Of a DNA stretch of 64,000 bases, positions 27,923-36,070 are shown one piece after another; the first letter of the stretch is position 1; each line of letters begins with the position of its first letter. The stretch is from positions 310,001 to 374,000 of the forward strand of contig JAOTRT010000002.1 in assembly GCA_030247725.1 (NCBI GenBank), in the 5' to 3' direction. The notes under the pieces were generated by a model, which searched no databases, had not been told where the DNA came from, and saw nothing but the letters and a program-made list of their open reading frames with translations. The position numbers and the translations under genes are program-made. This DNA comes from Candidatus Nitricoxidireducens bremensis (GTDB lineage Bacteria; Pseudomonadota; Gammaproteobacteria; Burkholderiales; Rhodocyclaceae).

Positions 27923-30613
27923 ATGAAAACAAGCAAGTGCTTCGCGTGCGCGGAGCGCCGGCAGCTCGAACTGATCCAGCGCATCGGGCGCATCGGCTAT
28001 TGGGAATACGAGCCGAACGAGAAATCGATATCGCTCTCGGAGGAGTCCCTGAGCCTGCTGGCGTCGGCCCTGAAAGTGTCGCCCGCCGACTGTCCGCCCT
28101 TCATGACGGCGCTGGGCGATATCGAGCGGAAGCGCTTCCAGGCGGCCCTCGACCAGGCCATCGCCGGCCAGCTGGTCCTGAATATCGAACTCAAGCTGGT
28201 GAGCGGCGACCGGTCGGCCTACGTCATCGTGCGCGGGGCGCCGGCCGAGATCGATCAGGACAAGTTCGGCTTTGCCGGCACCCTCCACGACATCACCGCC
28301 GAGAAGAATCGCGAAGCCGACCATAGGGAAGTCAGTACCCAGCTGCAGGCCCTGCTCGACGCCCTGCCGCAGGGAGTCAGCGTCATCGACAAGGATCTGC
28401 GCCTCATCCACTGGAATCGCGGCTTTCATGAGGTTCTCGACCTGCCGCAGGACATGATCTTCAAGCACGCGCTGTTCGAAGACCTGATCCGTTTCAACGC
28501 CAGGCGGGGGGATTACGGCCCCGGCGATCCGGAAACCCATGTCGGGAACATCGTTTCGCGCGCGCGCCAGTTCCTGCCGCACCGGTTCGAAAGGCAAGCC
28601 ACCGGGGGGCGCACCATCCTGGTGGAAGGCTTGCCGTTCAAGGTCGGCGGCGAAGTCTCCGGCTTCATCGCCACCTACACGGACATCACCGAACAGCAGC
28701 GCACCGAGGAACAATTGACGCGCCAGCGTGACGTGATGAAGACGATCATCGACAACTTCCCCGGCGGCATCTCCCTGTGCGACACCGATCTCCGATTCAC
28801 CGCCTACAACGACCAGTTCCTGGAGCTGCTGGAATTCCCGCGCTCCCTGTTCGCCAAGGGCTGGGTCGATTTCGTGGACCTCGCCCGCTTCAATGCCGAC
28901 CGGGGCGAATACGGTCCGGGCGACCGGGACGAACAGGTGAGGACCATCGTCGATCGCGCCCACAACTTCCAGGCCCACAAGATCGAGCGCAAGCGGCCCA
29001 ACGGCCGCTGGCTCGATATCCGCGGCACGCCCATCCCCAGCGGCGGCTTCGTCACCAGCTACATCGACATCACCGAACGCAAACTCATCGAAGCCGAGCT
29101 GGTGCGCGCCAAGGAGACGGCCGAAGCGCGCCGGGAGCAGGTGGTGAACCTACTCGACAATTCCGGCCAGGGCTTCCTTTCGTTCGGCGCCGATCTGGTG
29201 GTGGATGCCGAATGCAGCCGCGCCTGCGAAACCATGCTGGGGCTCAATCCGGCCGGGCACGACGCGGCGGAGGTGCTGTTCGCCGGGGACGCCGCCAAGG
29301 CCGACCTGCTCCGCAGCACCGTGGCCGCCGCGCTGGCCGAGAGCGAGCCGTGGATGCGCGAAACCATGCTGTCGCTGCTGCCCGCCGAATTCCGCCACGG
29401 CGACGGCCTGCTCGAAGCCGAATACAAGTTGCTCGAAAGCGGGCGCGTAATGGTCGTGCTCACCGACATCACCGAGAAGCGGCGCCTGGAGCGGAATATC
29501 GAGACCGAGCGGCGCCGCCTGGCGATGATCGTTGCCGCCATTACCGACAGCCGCGATTTCTTCGATACCGTCGAGGCCTTCCGGGAGTTCGCCACCGACG
29601 GCGTCGCGGCCCTGCTGGCTGCGGCAGCGGAGCCGGCCGCCATCGCCAAGGAACTCTACCGGCAGGTACACACCTTCAAGGGGCTACTCAACCAGTTCAG
29701 CTTCCTGCGCACGCCGGCGGCGCTGCACGGCCTGGAGAGCCGGCTGGAGAATCTGCGGCAAGCGGACCAAGGCATCTCGCGCCAGGCCCTTGCCGACGCC
29801 GTTGCAAGCACTCCCCTGCAGGCGCTGCTCGACGACGACCTGACCGTCCTGCGGGACGCCCTCGGTCCGGAGTTCCTGGAGTACGGCGCCCGCGTGGTGC
29901 TGACGGCGGCCCAGGCTGAGCAGCTGCAGCAACTGGCGGCCCGCTTGCTGCGGGGCGAGCCCGTCGACACGGCCATCGGCGGCATGCGCCGGCTGCTCCA
30001 GGATATCGGCCAGCTCCACAAGGTCTCGCTACGGGAAGCCCTGGGCGGCTTCGACCGGCTCGTCAGGCAGACCGCCGCCCGCTGCGAGAAGGAGCTTGCC
30101 GAACTCCGGGTGGTCGGCGGCGAGGACGTCTGGATCGATCCCCGAACCTACCAGCCGTTTCTGCGTGCGCTGAGCCATATCTTCCGCAATGCCGTGGTGC
30201 ACGGCATCGAGACACCGGACACCCGCATCGAGATGGGCAAGGACGAAGCCGGGACCATCACCTGCTCGATCCGTGGCGACGGCAGCCACATCCGGCTGGA
30301 TATCGCCGACGATGGCGGCGGCATCGACGTCGAAGCCTTGCGCCGGCGCGCCATCGATGTGGGATTGATATCCATCAGGGATAGTGAAGCACTTCCGCCC
30401 GATCAGATCCTGAACCTGATTTTCGTGGACAACGTCAGCACCCAGCAGGAGACGACCGAGCTCGCCGGGCGCGGCGTCGGCCTGGCGGTGGTGCGCAGCG
30501 AAACGCGGAAGCTGAACGGCGAAGTGACGGTCAATACCGTAGCGGGGCAAGGGACGCGCTTTCACTTCACCCTGCCGCAACAGAACGACGCGCTGGACAT
30601 CTCGGAGGCATGA
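27923..30613 (+). CDS. Multi-PAS, Hpt and CheA-like ATPase sensor kinase
   Basis: 896 residues, no membrane segment. An N-terminal CFAC pair precedes PAS domains at about 15-125, 135-260 (GVSVIDKDLRLIHWNRGF), 270-385 and 400-525. The second and third share RFNARRGDYGPGD-type segments (PAS_7). An Hpt domain follows (about 545-690) with His near 583 in VHTFKGLLNQF. A CheA-like ATPase comes last, with NAVVHGIE, DDGGGID and GRGVGLAVV (about 740-890). It lacks a CheW-like domain. It should autophosphorylate and pass phosphate to the CheY-like protein two genes on. The signal is unknown. Confidence 0.88.
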   Translation: MKTSKCFACAERRQLELIQRIGRIGYWEYEPNEKSISLSEESLSLLASALKVSPADCPPFMTALGDIERKRFQAALDQAIAGQLVLNIELKLVSGDRSAYVIVRGAPAEIDQDKFGFAGTLHDITAEKNREADHREVSTQLQALLDALPQGVSVIDKDLRLIHWNRGFHEVLDLPQDMIFKHALFEDLIRFNARRGDYGPGDPETHVGNIVSRARQFLPHRFERQATGGRTILVEGLPFKVGGEVSGFIATYTDITEQQRTEEQLTRQRDVMKTIIDNFPGGISLCDTDLRFTAYNDQFLELLEFPRSLFAKGWVDFVDLARFNADRGEYGPGDRDEQVRTIVDRAHNFQAHKIERKRPNGRWLDIRGTPIPSGGFVTSYIDITERKLIEAELVRAKETAEARREQVVNLLDNSGQGFLSFGADLVVDAECSRACETMLGLNPAGHDAAEVLFAGDAAKADLLRSTVAAALAESEPWMRETMLSLLPAEFRHGDGLLEAEYKLLESGRVMVVLTDITEKRRLERNIETERRRLAMIVAAITDSRDFFDTVEAFREFATDGVAALLAAAAEPAAIAKELYRQVHTFKGLLNQFSFLRTPAALHGLESRLENLRQADQGISRQALADAVASTPLQALLDDDLTVLRDALGPEFLEYGARVVLTAAQAEQLQQLAARLLRGEPVDTAIGGMRRLLQDIGQLHKVSLREALGGFDRLVRQTAARCEKELAELRVVGGEDVWIDPRTYQPFLRALSHIFRNAVVHGIETPDTRIEMGKDEAGTITCSIRGDGSHIRLDIADDGGGIDVEALRRRAIDVGLISIRDSEALPPDQILNLIFVDNVSTQQETTELAGRGVGLAVVRSETRKLNGEVTVNTVAGQGTRFHFTLPQQNDALDISEA

Positions 30614-31131
30614 TGCCGAAAAAGAAGTGGGTCAGCGATGCCGTCACCTCGATCCTCGCACGCACGCGAAGTTACTTCGAGGCGGAATTCGGCATCGCCG
30701 TATCCGAAGTCGGAGAGCACGAAGGCAAGGTCGAGACGCTGACCATCCATGGCCTGACGGCCATCATCGGCCTCGGCGGACCGGTCAGCCTGCTCGTCGC
30801 CTTCAGCTTCGCCCCCGGCCTGGTCGATGCGCTCTACGAACGCATGGCCGCCGAGGTCGATGTGCCGCCCGGCGAGGAAGCCGTCTATCGCGGATACCTG
30901 GCGGCGGACATCGTCAACATCATCGTCGGCAACTGCACAGCCGATTTCCAGCAGCGGGATTATCCGATTTCCCTGACGCCGCCGATGATCGTCGAATGCG
31001 CGAAGAACATTCACCGGATGAAGAACGCCATGTTCATCAGCCGCAGCCTGCAAACGAAATTCGGCTTCATCGACGTCAATCTGCTGGGTCCGAGCGAGCT
31101 GTTCGACAAAGACCTCAATTATCTGGAATGA
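30610..31131 (+). CDS. CheX/CheC-like chemotaxis phosphatase-type protein
   Basis: 173 residues; ATGATG at 30610 overlaps the kinase stop. A CheX-like fold is suggested by VETLTIHGLTAIIGLGGPVSLLVAFSF, the helix AADIVNIIVGNC with its N-x-x-x-G pattern, and TPPMIVECAKN. In CheX the Glu and Asn of this helix take part in removing phosphate from CheY. Encoded between a CheA-like kinase and a CheY-like regulator, it probably sets the lifetime of the phosphorylated regulator. Assignment rests on pattern and context. Confidence 0.7.
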   Translation: MMPKKKWVSDAVTSILARTRSYFEAEFGIAVSEVGEHEGKVETLTIHGLTAIIGLGGPVSLLVAFSFAPGLVDALYERMAAEVDVPPGEEAVYRGYLAADIVNIIVGNCTADFQQRDYPISLTPPMIVECAKNIHRMKNAMFISRSLQTKFGFIDVNLLGPSELFDKDLNYLE

Positions 31132-31138
31132 GCATCCT

Positions 31139-31633
31139 ATGGAACCTCTTCGAGTACTCGTGGTAGACGATTCCCTGATAACGGTGAAGAAGCTCGCCGG
31201 CATGCTGGCCACCCTTGGGCACAAGGTGGCCATGACGGCGGCCACCGGCAAGGAAGCCTTGTCGGCATACAAGTCCTGCAATCCCGACCTGGTCACCATG
31301 GACATCACCATGCCGGACATGGACGGCATCGAGGCAACGCGGGAGATCCGCAAACTGTTCCCTGCCGCCCGCATCATCATGGTGACCTCCCATGGCCAGG
31401 AGGCCATGGTCCTGGACGCCCTGAAGGCCGGCGCCAGGGGCTACGTCATCAAGCCGTTCGAGAAGGACAAGCTGGAAGCGGCGATCAGGAACGCCATGAA
31501 ACTCAGCGTTCGGCAGGACAAGCTGCAGGAGGTCATCGAGAAGAAGGCTTCCGCACAGGATGAGCCCGCACAGGAACCGGCGGAGTCCGCAGCAGAACCG
31601 AACGAATCGGCGCAAGACGGCGAAACGCCCTAA
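31139..31633 (+). CDS. CheY-like response regulator with acidic tail
   Basis: 164 residues. A single receiver domain (about 1-120): VLVVDDSLITVKKL with the acidic pair, the phospho-acceptor Asp in DLVTMDITMPDMDG near residue 55, MVTSHGQ, and the Lys in GYVIKPF. The tail (about 125-164) is rich in Glu, Ala and Ser without a DNA-binding domain, so it acts by protein contact. Seven bases separate it from the CheX-like gene; the three form one signalling operon. Confidence 0.9.
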   Translation: MEPLRVLVVDDSLITVKKLAGMLATLGHKVAMTAATGKEALSAYKSCNPDLVTMDITMPDMDGIEATREIRKLFPAARIIMVTSHGQEAMVLDALKAGARGYVIKPFEKDKLEAAIRNAMKLSVRQDKLQEVIEKKASAQDEPAQEPAESAAEPNESAQDGETP

Positions 31634-31721
31634 GCCGCCGCACCACTGCCCCATGGCGGCGGCGCCGGGGCAGTTGATCCACCTCATGCCGCCGGCCGTG
31701 CCGGGGGCCTATGATCGGCCC

Positions 31722-32312
31722 ATGACCACCGCCGCTCTTCCCTGCCACACCCCGCCGGTTGGGCGCATTCCCGGCAACCGCGGCATCTGGGTCGGCATCT
31801 TCTGCGTCCTGGTGGAGTTCCTGCTGCTGTTCCTCGTGTACTTCATCGCCCGCGCCCACCACCCCGAGGCCTTCCGCACCGGCCCGGACCAGCTCGCTAC
31901 CGTGGCCGGCACGACCATCACCCTGCTGCTGATCACCAGCGGCTACGGCATGGTCAAGGCGGTGGCGGCGATGCGCCGCGACCGGCCCCGCGCCTGCCTC
32001 GGCTGGATACTCTTCGCCATCCTGCTGGGCTGCGGCTACCCGCTGGTGAAGTTCATCGAAATCCGCTGGAACGTGGCCCACGGCATCGACGGCCAGGCGG
32101 GCATTTTCTATACGGTCTATTACTACCTGACGCTCAACCACCTGGTGCACGTGAGCTGGGGCATTCTCGGCCTGTTGTGGGTGGCGGTGCGCACCGCCCT
32201 CGGCGTCTATTCGTCCGCCGACTACGGCGGCCTGGAAGCGGCGGCGGTGTACTGGCACACCACCGACGTGATCTGGCTGATCATCTTTCCCTTCTTCTAC
32301 GTGCTGCGCTGA
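31722..32312 (+). CDS. norE: Cytochrome c oxidase subunit III-like protein, NorE type
   Basis: 196 residues with five to six membrane helices. PGNRGIWVGIFCVLVEFLLLF near the start and GIFYTVYYYLTLNHLVHVSWG and YWHTTDVIWLIIFPFFYVL at the end match the haem-copper oxidase subunit III family, NorE branch. NorE supports nitric oxide reductase activity. The ATG at 31722 was chosen because the frame upstream overlaps the response regulator. The NorF-like gene follows after 2 bp. The norCB genes are not in this window. Confidence 0.85.
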   Translation: MTTAALPCHTPPVGRIPGNRGIWVGIFCVLVEFLLLFLVYFIARAHHPEAFRTGPDQLATVAGTTITLLLITSGYGMVKAVAAMRRDRPRACLGWILFAILLGCGYPLVKFIEIRWNVAHGIDGQAGIFYTVYYYLTLNHLVHVSWGILGLLWVAVRTALGVYSSADYGGLEAAAVYWHTTDVIWLIIFPFFYVLR

Positions 32313-32314
32313 CC

Positions 32315-32596
32315 ATGCCGGGCCACGCGGAGAAAGTCTGGCTGCTGCTCGTCGCCCTCACCGGCGCCGGCGCCTGGCTCGGGGAGACGGGCGAGCCCGG
32401 CTGGGCCCTCGGCCTGACGGTGGCGGGACTGATCGCCTTCAAGGGACGCCTGGTAATCGACCACTACATGGACATGGCGGATGCCAGCCCGCCCCTGCGC
32501 CGCGTGCTCCATGCCTTCGTCGTCCTCGTGCCGCTGCTGGTGCTTGCCAGCCAGGGCTTCGGCGCCGCCATCGCCCGCCTGACGACCATCGGCTAG
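32315..32596 (+). CDS. norF: Cytochrome c oxidase subunit IV-like protein, NorF type
   Basis: 93 residues with three hydrophobic helices (about 8-24, 30-45, 66-88). FKGRLVIDHYMDM between the second and third is typical of the small COX4/NorF-type subunit. It follows the NorE-like gene after 2 bp, the usual pair in denitrifiers. The ATG at 32315 is supported by the position after the norE stop. Confidence 0.78.
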   Translation: MPGHAEKVWLLLVALTGAGAWLGETGEPGWALGLTVAGLIAFKGRLVIDHYMDMADASPPLRRVLHAFVVLVPLLVLASQGFGAAIARLTTIG

Positions 32597-32649
32597 CCCT
32601 CTATAATGCGCGCGCCGCCGACAACGACGGGCGCCAGGGAGACAGACAA

Positions 32650-32991
32650 ATGGAAGCGGGAGTTTTCGACAGGGATGCGGCGCTGCGCAACCTCGGCGGC
32701 GACGTCGAACTGCTGGGGGAGATCGCCAGGCTCTTCGTCGCCGACTGGCCCGCGAACCGGTCGGCCATCCTGGACGCCCTGGATCGTACCGACGCTCCCG
32801 GCCTCCGGGTCAGCGTCCATGCCGTGAAGGGCGCGGTCAGCAACTTCGGCGCCCGCCAGGCCGTCGCCCTGGCCCTGGACCTGGAATCCGCCTGCAAGGC
32901 CGGCGATCTTTCCCGCGCAAACCAGCAGGTCGAAAACCTGTTCGCCGAAGTCGACCGCCTAGCGTCGAACCTGGCGCGGGAATTCGGCTGA
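32650..32991 (+). CDS. Histidine phosphotransfer (Hpt) domain protein
   Basis: 113 residues, a single Hpt four-helix bundle. The phospho-acceptor is the His in SVHAVKGAVSNFGA near residue 57. FDRDAALRNLGGDVELLGEIARLF is the usual first helix region. It can move phosphate between a hybrid kinase and a response regulator. It lies downstream of the PAS kinase/CheX/CheY operon, from which it is separated by norEF, so a shared pathway is possible but not shown. Confidence 0.88.
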   Translation: MEAGVFDRDAALRNLGGDVELLGEIARLFVADWPANRSAILDALDRTDAPGLRVSVHAVKGAVSNFGARQAVALALDLESACKAGDLSRANQQVENLFAEVDRLASNLAREFG

Positions 32992-32996
32992 CCGGC

Positions 32997-33386
32997 TCAG
33001 GCCGCCTTGCGCTGGATGAGTTCCACCTTGTAGCCGTCCGGGTCCTGCACGAAGGCGATCACCGTCGTGCCGCCCTTCATGGGGCCGGCTTCGCGCACCA
33101 CGTTGCCGCCCCGCTTCCTGATTTCGTCGCAGGCCGCGTAGGCATCCTCCACTTCCAGGGCGATGTGGCCGTAGGCCGTGCCGATCTCGTAGTTTTCGAT
33201 GCCCCAGTTGTAGGTCAGCTCGATGACGGCGCCGTCCTTCTCGTCCTGGTAGCCGACGAAGGCCAGGGTGAACTTGCCCTCCGGATAGTCGTTGCGCCGC
33301 AGCAGGCGCATGCCCAGGATTTCGGTGTAGAAGGCCAGCGACCGTTCCAGGTCGCCGACACGCAGCATGGTGTGCAGGATGCGCAT
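32997..33386 (-). CDS. gloA: Lactoylglutathione lyase (glyoxalase I)
   Basis: 129 residues, the standard size. It isomerises the methylglyoxal-glutathione adduct to S-lactoylglutathione. Metal ligands can be placed at His5 ([10 protein letters not shown]), Glu in VIELTYNWG, His in YGHIALEV and Glu in GYKVELIQ. The short loop version indicates the Ni/Co-dependent bacterial type. It is followed on the same strand by the YgjP-like metallopeptidase gene upstream (start at 33398). Confidence 0.95.
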   Translation of the reverse strand: MRILHTMLRVGDLERSLAFYTEILGMRLLRRNDYPEGKFTLAFVGYQDEKDGAVIELTYNWGIENYEIGTAYGHIALEVEDAYAACDEIRKRGGNVVREAGPMKGGTTVIAFVQDPDGYKVELIQRKAA

Positions 33387-33397
33387 GACGGATTTCC

Positions 33398-34219
33398 TCA
33401 GATGATGGGAATGGAGGCGGCGAGCGCCTTGAGCTGTCGCCGCGCCTCGCGCCAGTCCGGGCAGAGGCGCCCGACCTCGGCCCAGAAGCGCGGGCTGTGG
33501 TTCATCTCGACGAGATGGGCCAGCTCGTGGGCGGCGACGTAGTCGATCAAGGCCACGGGCAAATGGATCAGGCGCCAGTTGAGGCGGATGCCGCTGTGGC
33601 GGCTACAGCTGCCCCAGCGCGTGCGCGCCGAGGACAGGGCCAGGGGCGGCACGGCCATGCCCGCCGAAGCGGCGATGGCCGCCAGGCGGGCGCCGAACAG
33701 CTCCAGGGCGCGGCGCTGCAGGCCGCGCCGGGCCAAGGCATAGAGGTCCGCCCCCGGCCGGGCGGCCAGGACGAGGGAATCGCCGTCCCAGAGGGCCCGG
33801 TTGGCGCCGGCCGTCACGCGCACGCCGGCCTCGCCGCCCAGGTAAGGGATGGTCGCGCCGTCGCGGATCGCCAGATGGCGCGGCGCCGTGCGCGCCGCGT
33901 GCTCGTCGAGCTTCTTCAGCACCCAGTCGGCGTGGGTGTGCACGAAGGCTTCGATCTCGCCCAGGGGCAGCAGGCGCGGCGCCCCGATGCGCAACCCCCG
34001 CTCGTCGATGGTCAGGGTAAGCCGCCGGCGCCCCGTGCGCAGTTCGTAGGCGACGATGCGGGAGCCCAGCTGCAGATGCCGCGTCTTCGGCTGGGGCGTC
34101 TCGGGCGACAGGCGGAACAGATTGAGCTGTTCGGGCAGGGAAGCGCGCGGGTCCGGCCCGGGCGCTTCATGGCCTGCCGGAGAAGCCGGGCGGGGGCAAG
34201 CTTTCGGCGGGGACGACAC
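33398..34219 (-). CDS. YgjP-like (M48-related) zinc metallopeptidase
   Basis: 273 residues from a GTG at 34219, two bases after the stop of the preceding gene. The C-terminal half holds [18 protein letters not shown] and the zinc motif [18 protein letters not shown], characteristic of the YgjP/WLM group (DUF45). The first 45 residues are Pro-rich. The role is unknown; related proteins have been linked to protein quality control. The next gene upstream is a shorter relative. Confidence 0.87.
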   Translation of the reverse strand: MSSPPKACPRPASPAGHEAPGPDPRASLPEQLNLFRLSPETPQPKTRHLQLGSRIVAYELRTGRRRLTLTIDERGLRIGAPRLLPLGEIEAFVHTHADWVLKKLDEHAARTAPRHLAIRDGATIPYLGGEAGVRVTAGANRALWDGDSLVLAARPGADLYALARRGLQRRALELFGARLAAIAASAGMAVPPLALSSARTRWGSCSRHSGIRLNWRLIHLPVALIDYVAAHELAHLVEMNHSPRFWAEVGRLCPDWREARRQLKALAASIPII

Positions 34220-34221
34220 GC

Positions 34222-34761
34222 TTATGCCGCGCAGGCGAAGAGGTCTTCGGTGGTGGCGGCAACCGGCAGGCGGGCCACCGCCTGGGCGATGGCCAGCTCG
34301 ATGGTCGGCATGGGCTGCTCGATCAGGCGCCAGTTGCAGCGCAGGCCGCCGCGGCCGTCGGGTTGCACCCAGCTCGCGCGGACGGCGAAGGACAGGGAGC
34401 AGTCGGGAATCTGGCGGCCCAGCTTGCGCGCCTGGAGCGCCACGCAGATCGCCAGCACGCGCCCGGCCTCCTTGCGCAGCCAGGTCTCGGCGGCGTCCTG
34501 GATCTGGCGCGGCGAGGCCTCGGGCGGCAGGGGCAGGTGGAGCACGCCCTCGTCCAGGCAGGCATCCTGGCCCAGGGTGTCGAGGGCCAGCACCAGTTCG
34601 CCCCCCAGATAAGGCAGGCGCGCACCGTCGCGCCAGCGGGCGGCGGGATCGGGGGCGTCGAAATCCAGCCGCAGGGCCAGCTGCGGCTCCCGCGGCGTGG
34701 TGCCGACATAGCGCCCGGCGCGGGCGCCGGCCGCTGGGGTGGCGCTACGCGGGCTTTTCAT
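34222..34761 (-). CDS. Degenerate YgjP-like paralogue without HExxH
   Basis: 179 residues. It aligns by eye with its neighbour: DGARLPYLGGELVL against [14 protein letters not shown], then an Ala/Arg helix, then LRCNWRLIEQP against [11 protein letters not shown]. After that, IELAIAQAVARLPVAATTEDLF stands where the neighbour has the HELAH motif, and the protein ends. It thus kept the fold but lost the zinc site. The ATG at 34761 overlaps the end of plsC by 17 bases. It may act as a partner of the active enzyme or be decaying. Confidence 0.75.
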   Translation of the reverse strand: MKSPRSATPAAGARAGRYVGTTPREPQLALRLDFDAPDPAARWRDGARLPYLGGELVLALDTLGQDACLDEGVLHLPLPPEASPRQIQDAAETWLRKEAGRVLAICVALQARKLGRQIPDCSLSFAVRASWVQPDGRGGLRCNWRLIEQPMPTIELAIAQAVARLPVAATTEDLFACAA

Positions 34762-35479
34762 GGCGGTACAGATGGGGACTGATGCGGCGCATCTCGCTTT
34801 CGATCCAGGCCTCGGCGCGAAGGTTGATATCTTCCGCGGAGAGGCCCTCCGGGTCAATCGCCGGGCCGATGCTCACCGTCACCGTGCCGGGCCGCTTGAT
34901 GAAGGCCTTGCGCCGCCAGAACTCGCCCGAGTTCAGCGCCACCGGCACCACCGGCGCGCCGGCGTAGGCCGCCAGATGGGCGCCGCCGATCTTGTAGCGG
35001 CGATGGTGGCCGGGCGCCACGCGGGTGCCCTCGGGGAAGACGATCACCGAATAGCCCTCGGCGAGACGCCGCTTGCCGCGTTCCGCCACCTGGGTCAGGG
35101 CCCGCTTGCCGGCGCCCCGGTCGATGGCGACGAAGGGCATCAGCCACAGACCCCAGCCGAAGAAGGGCAGCCAGTGCAGCTCCCGCTTGTAGACGAAGGA
35201 GGTGAGGTTGAAGATCTTCTGCAGGGCGAAGGTCTCCCAGGCCGACTGGTGCTTGCAGAGGATCACGCAGGGCTGGTCCGGGATGTTCTCCAGGCCCTCG
35301 ATGCGGTGCTCGATGCGCAGCACGTGGCGGATCAGCGCCATGACGAAATCCACGTAGGGCATGACGAACAGCCGGCGCTGCCGCAGCGGCAGCCAGAAGA
35401 AGCACAGCAGGGCGACGACGAACAGCGGCGTCGCCACCACCATGATCGCCATGAAGAGGGCGGAGCGCAGCAGGATCAT
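34745..35479 (-). CDS. plsC: 1-acyl-sn-glycerol-3-phosphate acyltransferase
   Basis: 244 residues. An N-terminal membrane helix (about 5-32) is followed by the acyltransferase motif CKHQSAWETF (HX4-type; here H-Q-S-A-W-E as in other PlsC of this group), the second motif FVAIDRGAGKRAL, and VIVFPEGTRVAPG. It acylates lysophosphatidic acid to phosphatidic acid in the inner membrane. The ATG at 35479 overlaps the gmhB stop (ATGA-type). The order gmhB-plsC after glyS is common in betaproteobacteria. Confidence 0.92.
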   Translation of the reverse strand: MILLRSALFMAIMVVATPLFVVALLCFFWLPLRQRRLFVMPYVDFVMALIRHVLRIEHRIEGLENIPDQPCVILCKHQSAWETFALQKIFNLTSFVYKRELHWLPFFGWGLWLMPFVAIDRGAGKRALTQVAERGKRRLAEGYSVIVFPEGTRVAPGHHRRYKIGGAHLAAYAGAPVVPVALNSGEFWRRKAFIKRPGTVTVSIGPAIDPEGLSAEDINLRAEAWIESEMRRISPHLYRHEKPA

Positions 35480-36009
35480 ATGACCAGCTTCGCCACGGCG
35501 GCGGCGAGGTCGGGATAGACGGGGATGTCGGCAGGCAGTTGCGGGTCCTTCTGGGTCTTGGCGCCCTTGCCCGTCAGCACCAGAATCGGCTGGGCGCCCA
35601 CGGCCCGGGCCGCCACCAGGTCCCGCAGGGAATCGCCGATGGCGGGCACCCCCGCCAGATCGGCGCTGTAGCGCGCCGCGATCTCGCGGAAGAGGCCGGC
35701 TTTCGGCTTGCGGCAGTCGCAGTTGTCGGCGTCGGTGTGGGGACAGAAGAAGATGGCATCGATACGGCCGCCCACCTGGGCCACCGCCTTCATCATCTTG
35801 TCGTGGATGGCATTGAGGGTGTCCATCTCGAACAGCCCGCGGCCGACGCCGGACTGGTTGGTGGCGACGACGACGCGGTAGCCCCACTGGTTCAGGCGCG
35901 CGATGGCCTCCAGGCTGCCGGGGATGGGCTTCCACTCCTCCGGCGACTTGATGTACTGGTCGGAGTCGAGGTTGATGACGCCGTCGCGATCGAGGATGAC
36001 GAGCTTCAT
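35476..36009 (-). CDS. gmhB: D-glycero-beta-D-manno-heptose-1,7-bisphosphate 7-phosphatase
   Basis: 177 residues of the HAD superfamily. LVILDRDGVINLDSDQYIKSP with the nucleophile Asp, VATNQSGVGRG, the zinc-binding CPHTDADNCDCRKPKAGL and AIGDSLRDL are all present. It removes the 7-phosphate in ADP-heptose synthesis for lipopolysaccharide. It lies downstream of glyS with 61 bp between and overlaps plsC. Confidence 0.95.
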   Translation of the reverse strand: MKLVILDRDGVINLDSDQYIKSPEEWKPIPGSLEAIARLNQWGYRVVVATNQSGVGRGLFEMDTLNAIHDKMMKAVAQVGGRIDAIFFCPHTDADNCDCRKPKAGLFREIAARYSADLAGVPAIGDSLRDLVAARAVGAQPILVLTGKGAKTQKDPQLPADIPVYPDLAAAVAKLVI

Positions 36010-36070
36010 GGGCCTATTTCACCTCAGGAGCGACCGGGGCAAAAGCGGGAATTCGCACGCTTTCCAAGGC

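Noticed and set aside
31634..31721. FNR/Dnr box before norE
   Set aside because: TTGATCCACCTCAT matches only the first half of TTGAT-N4-ATCAA.
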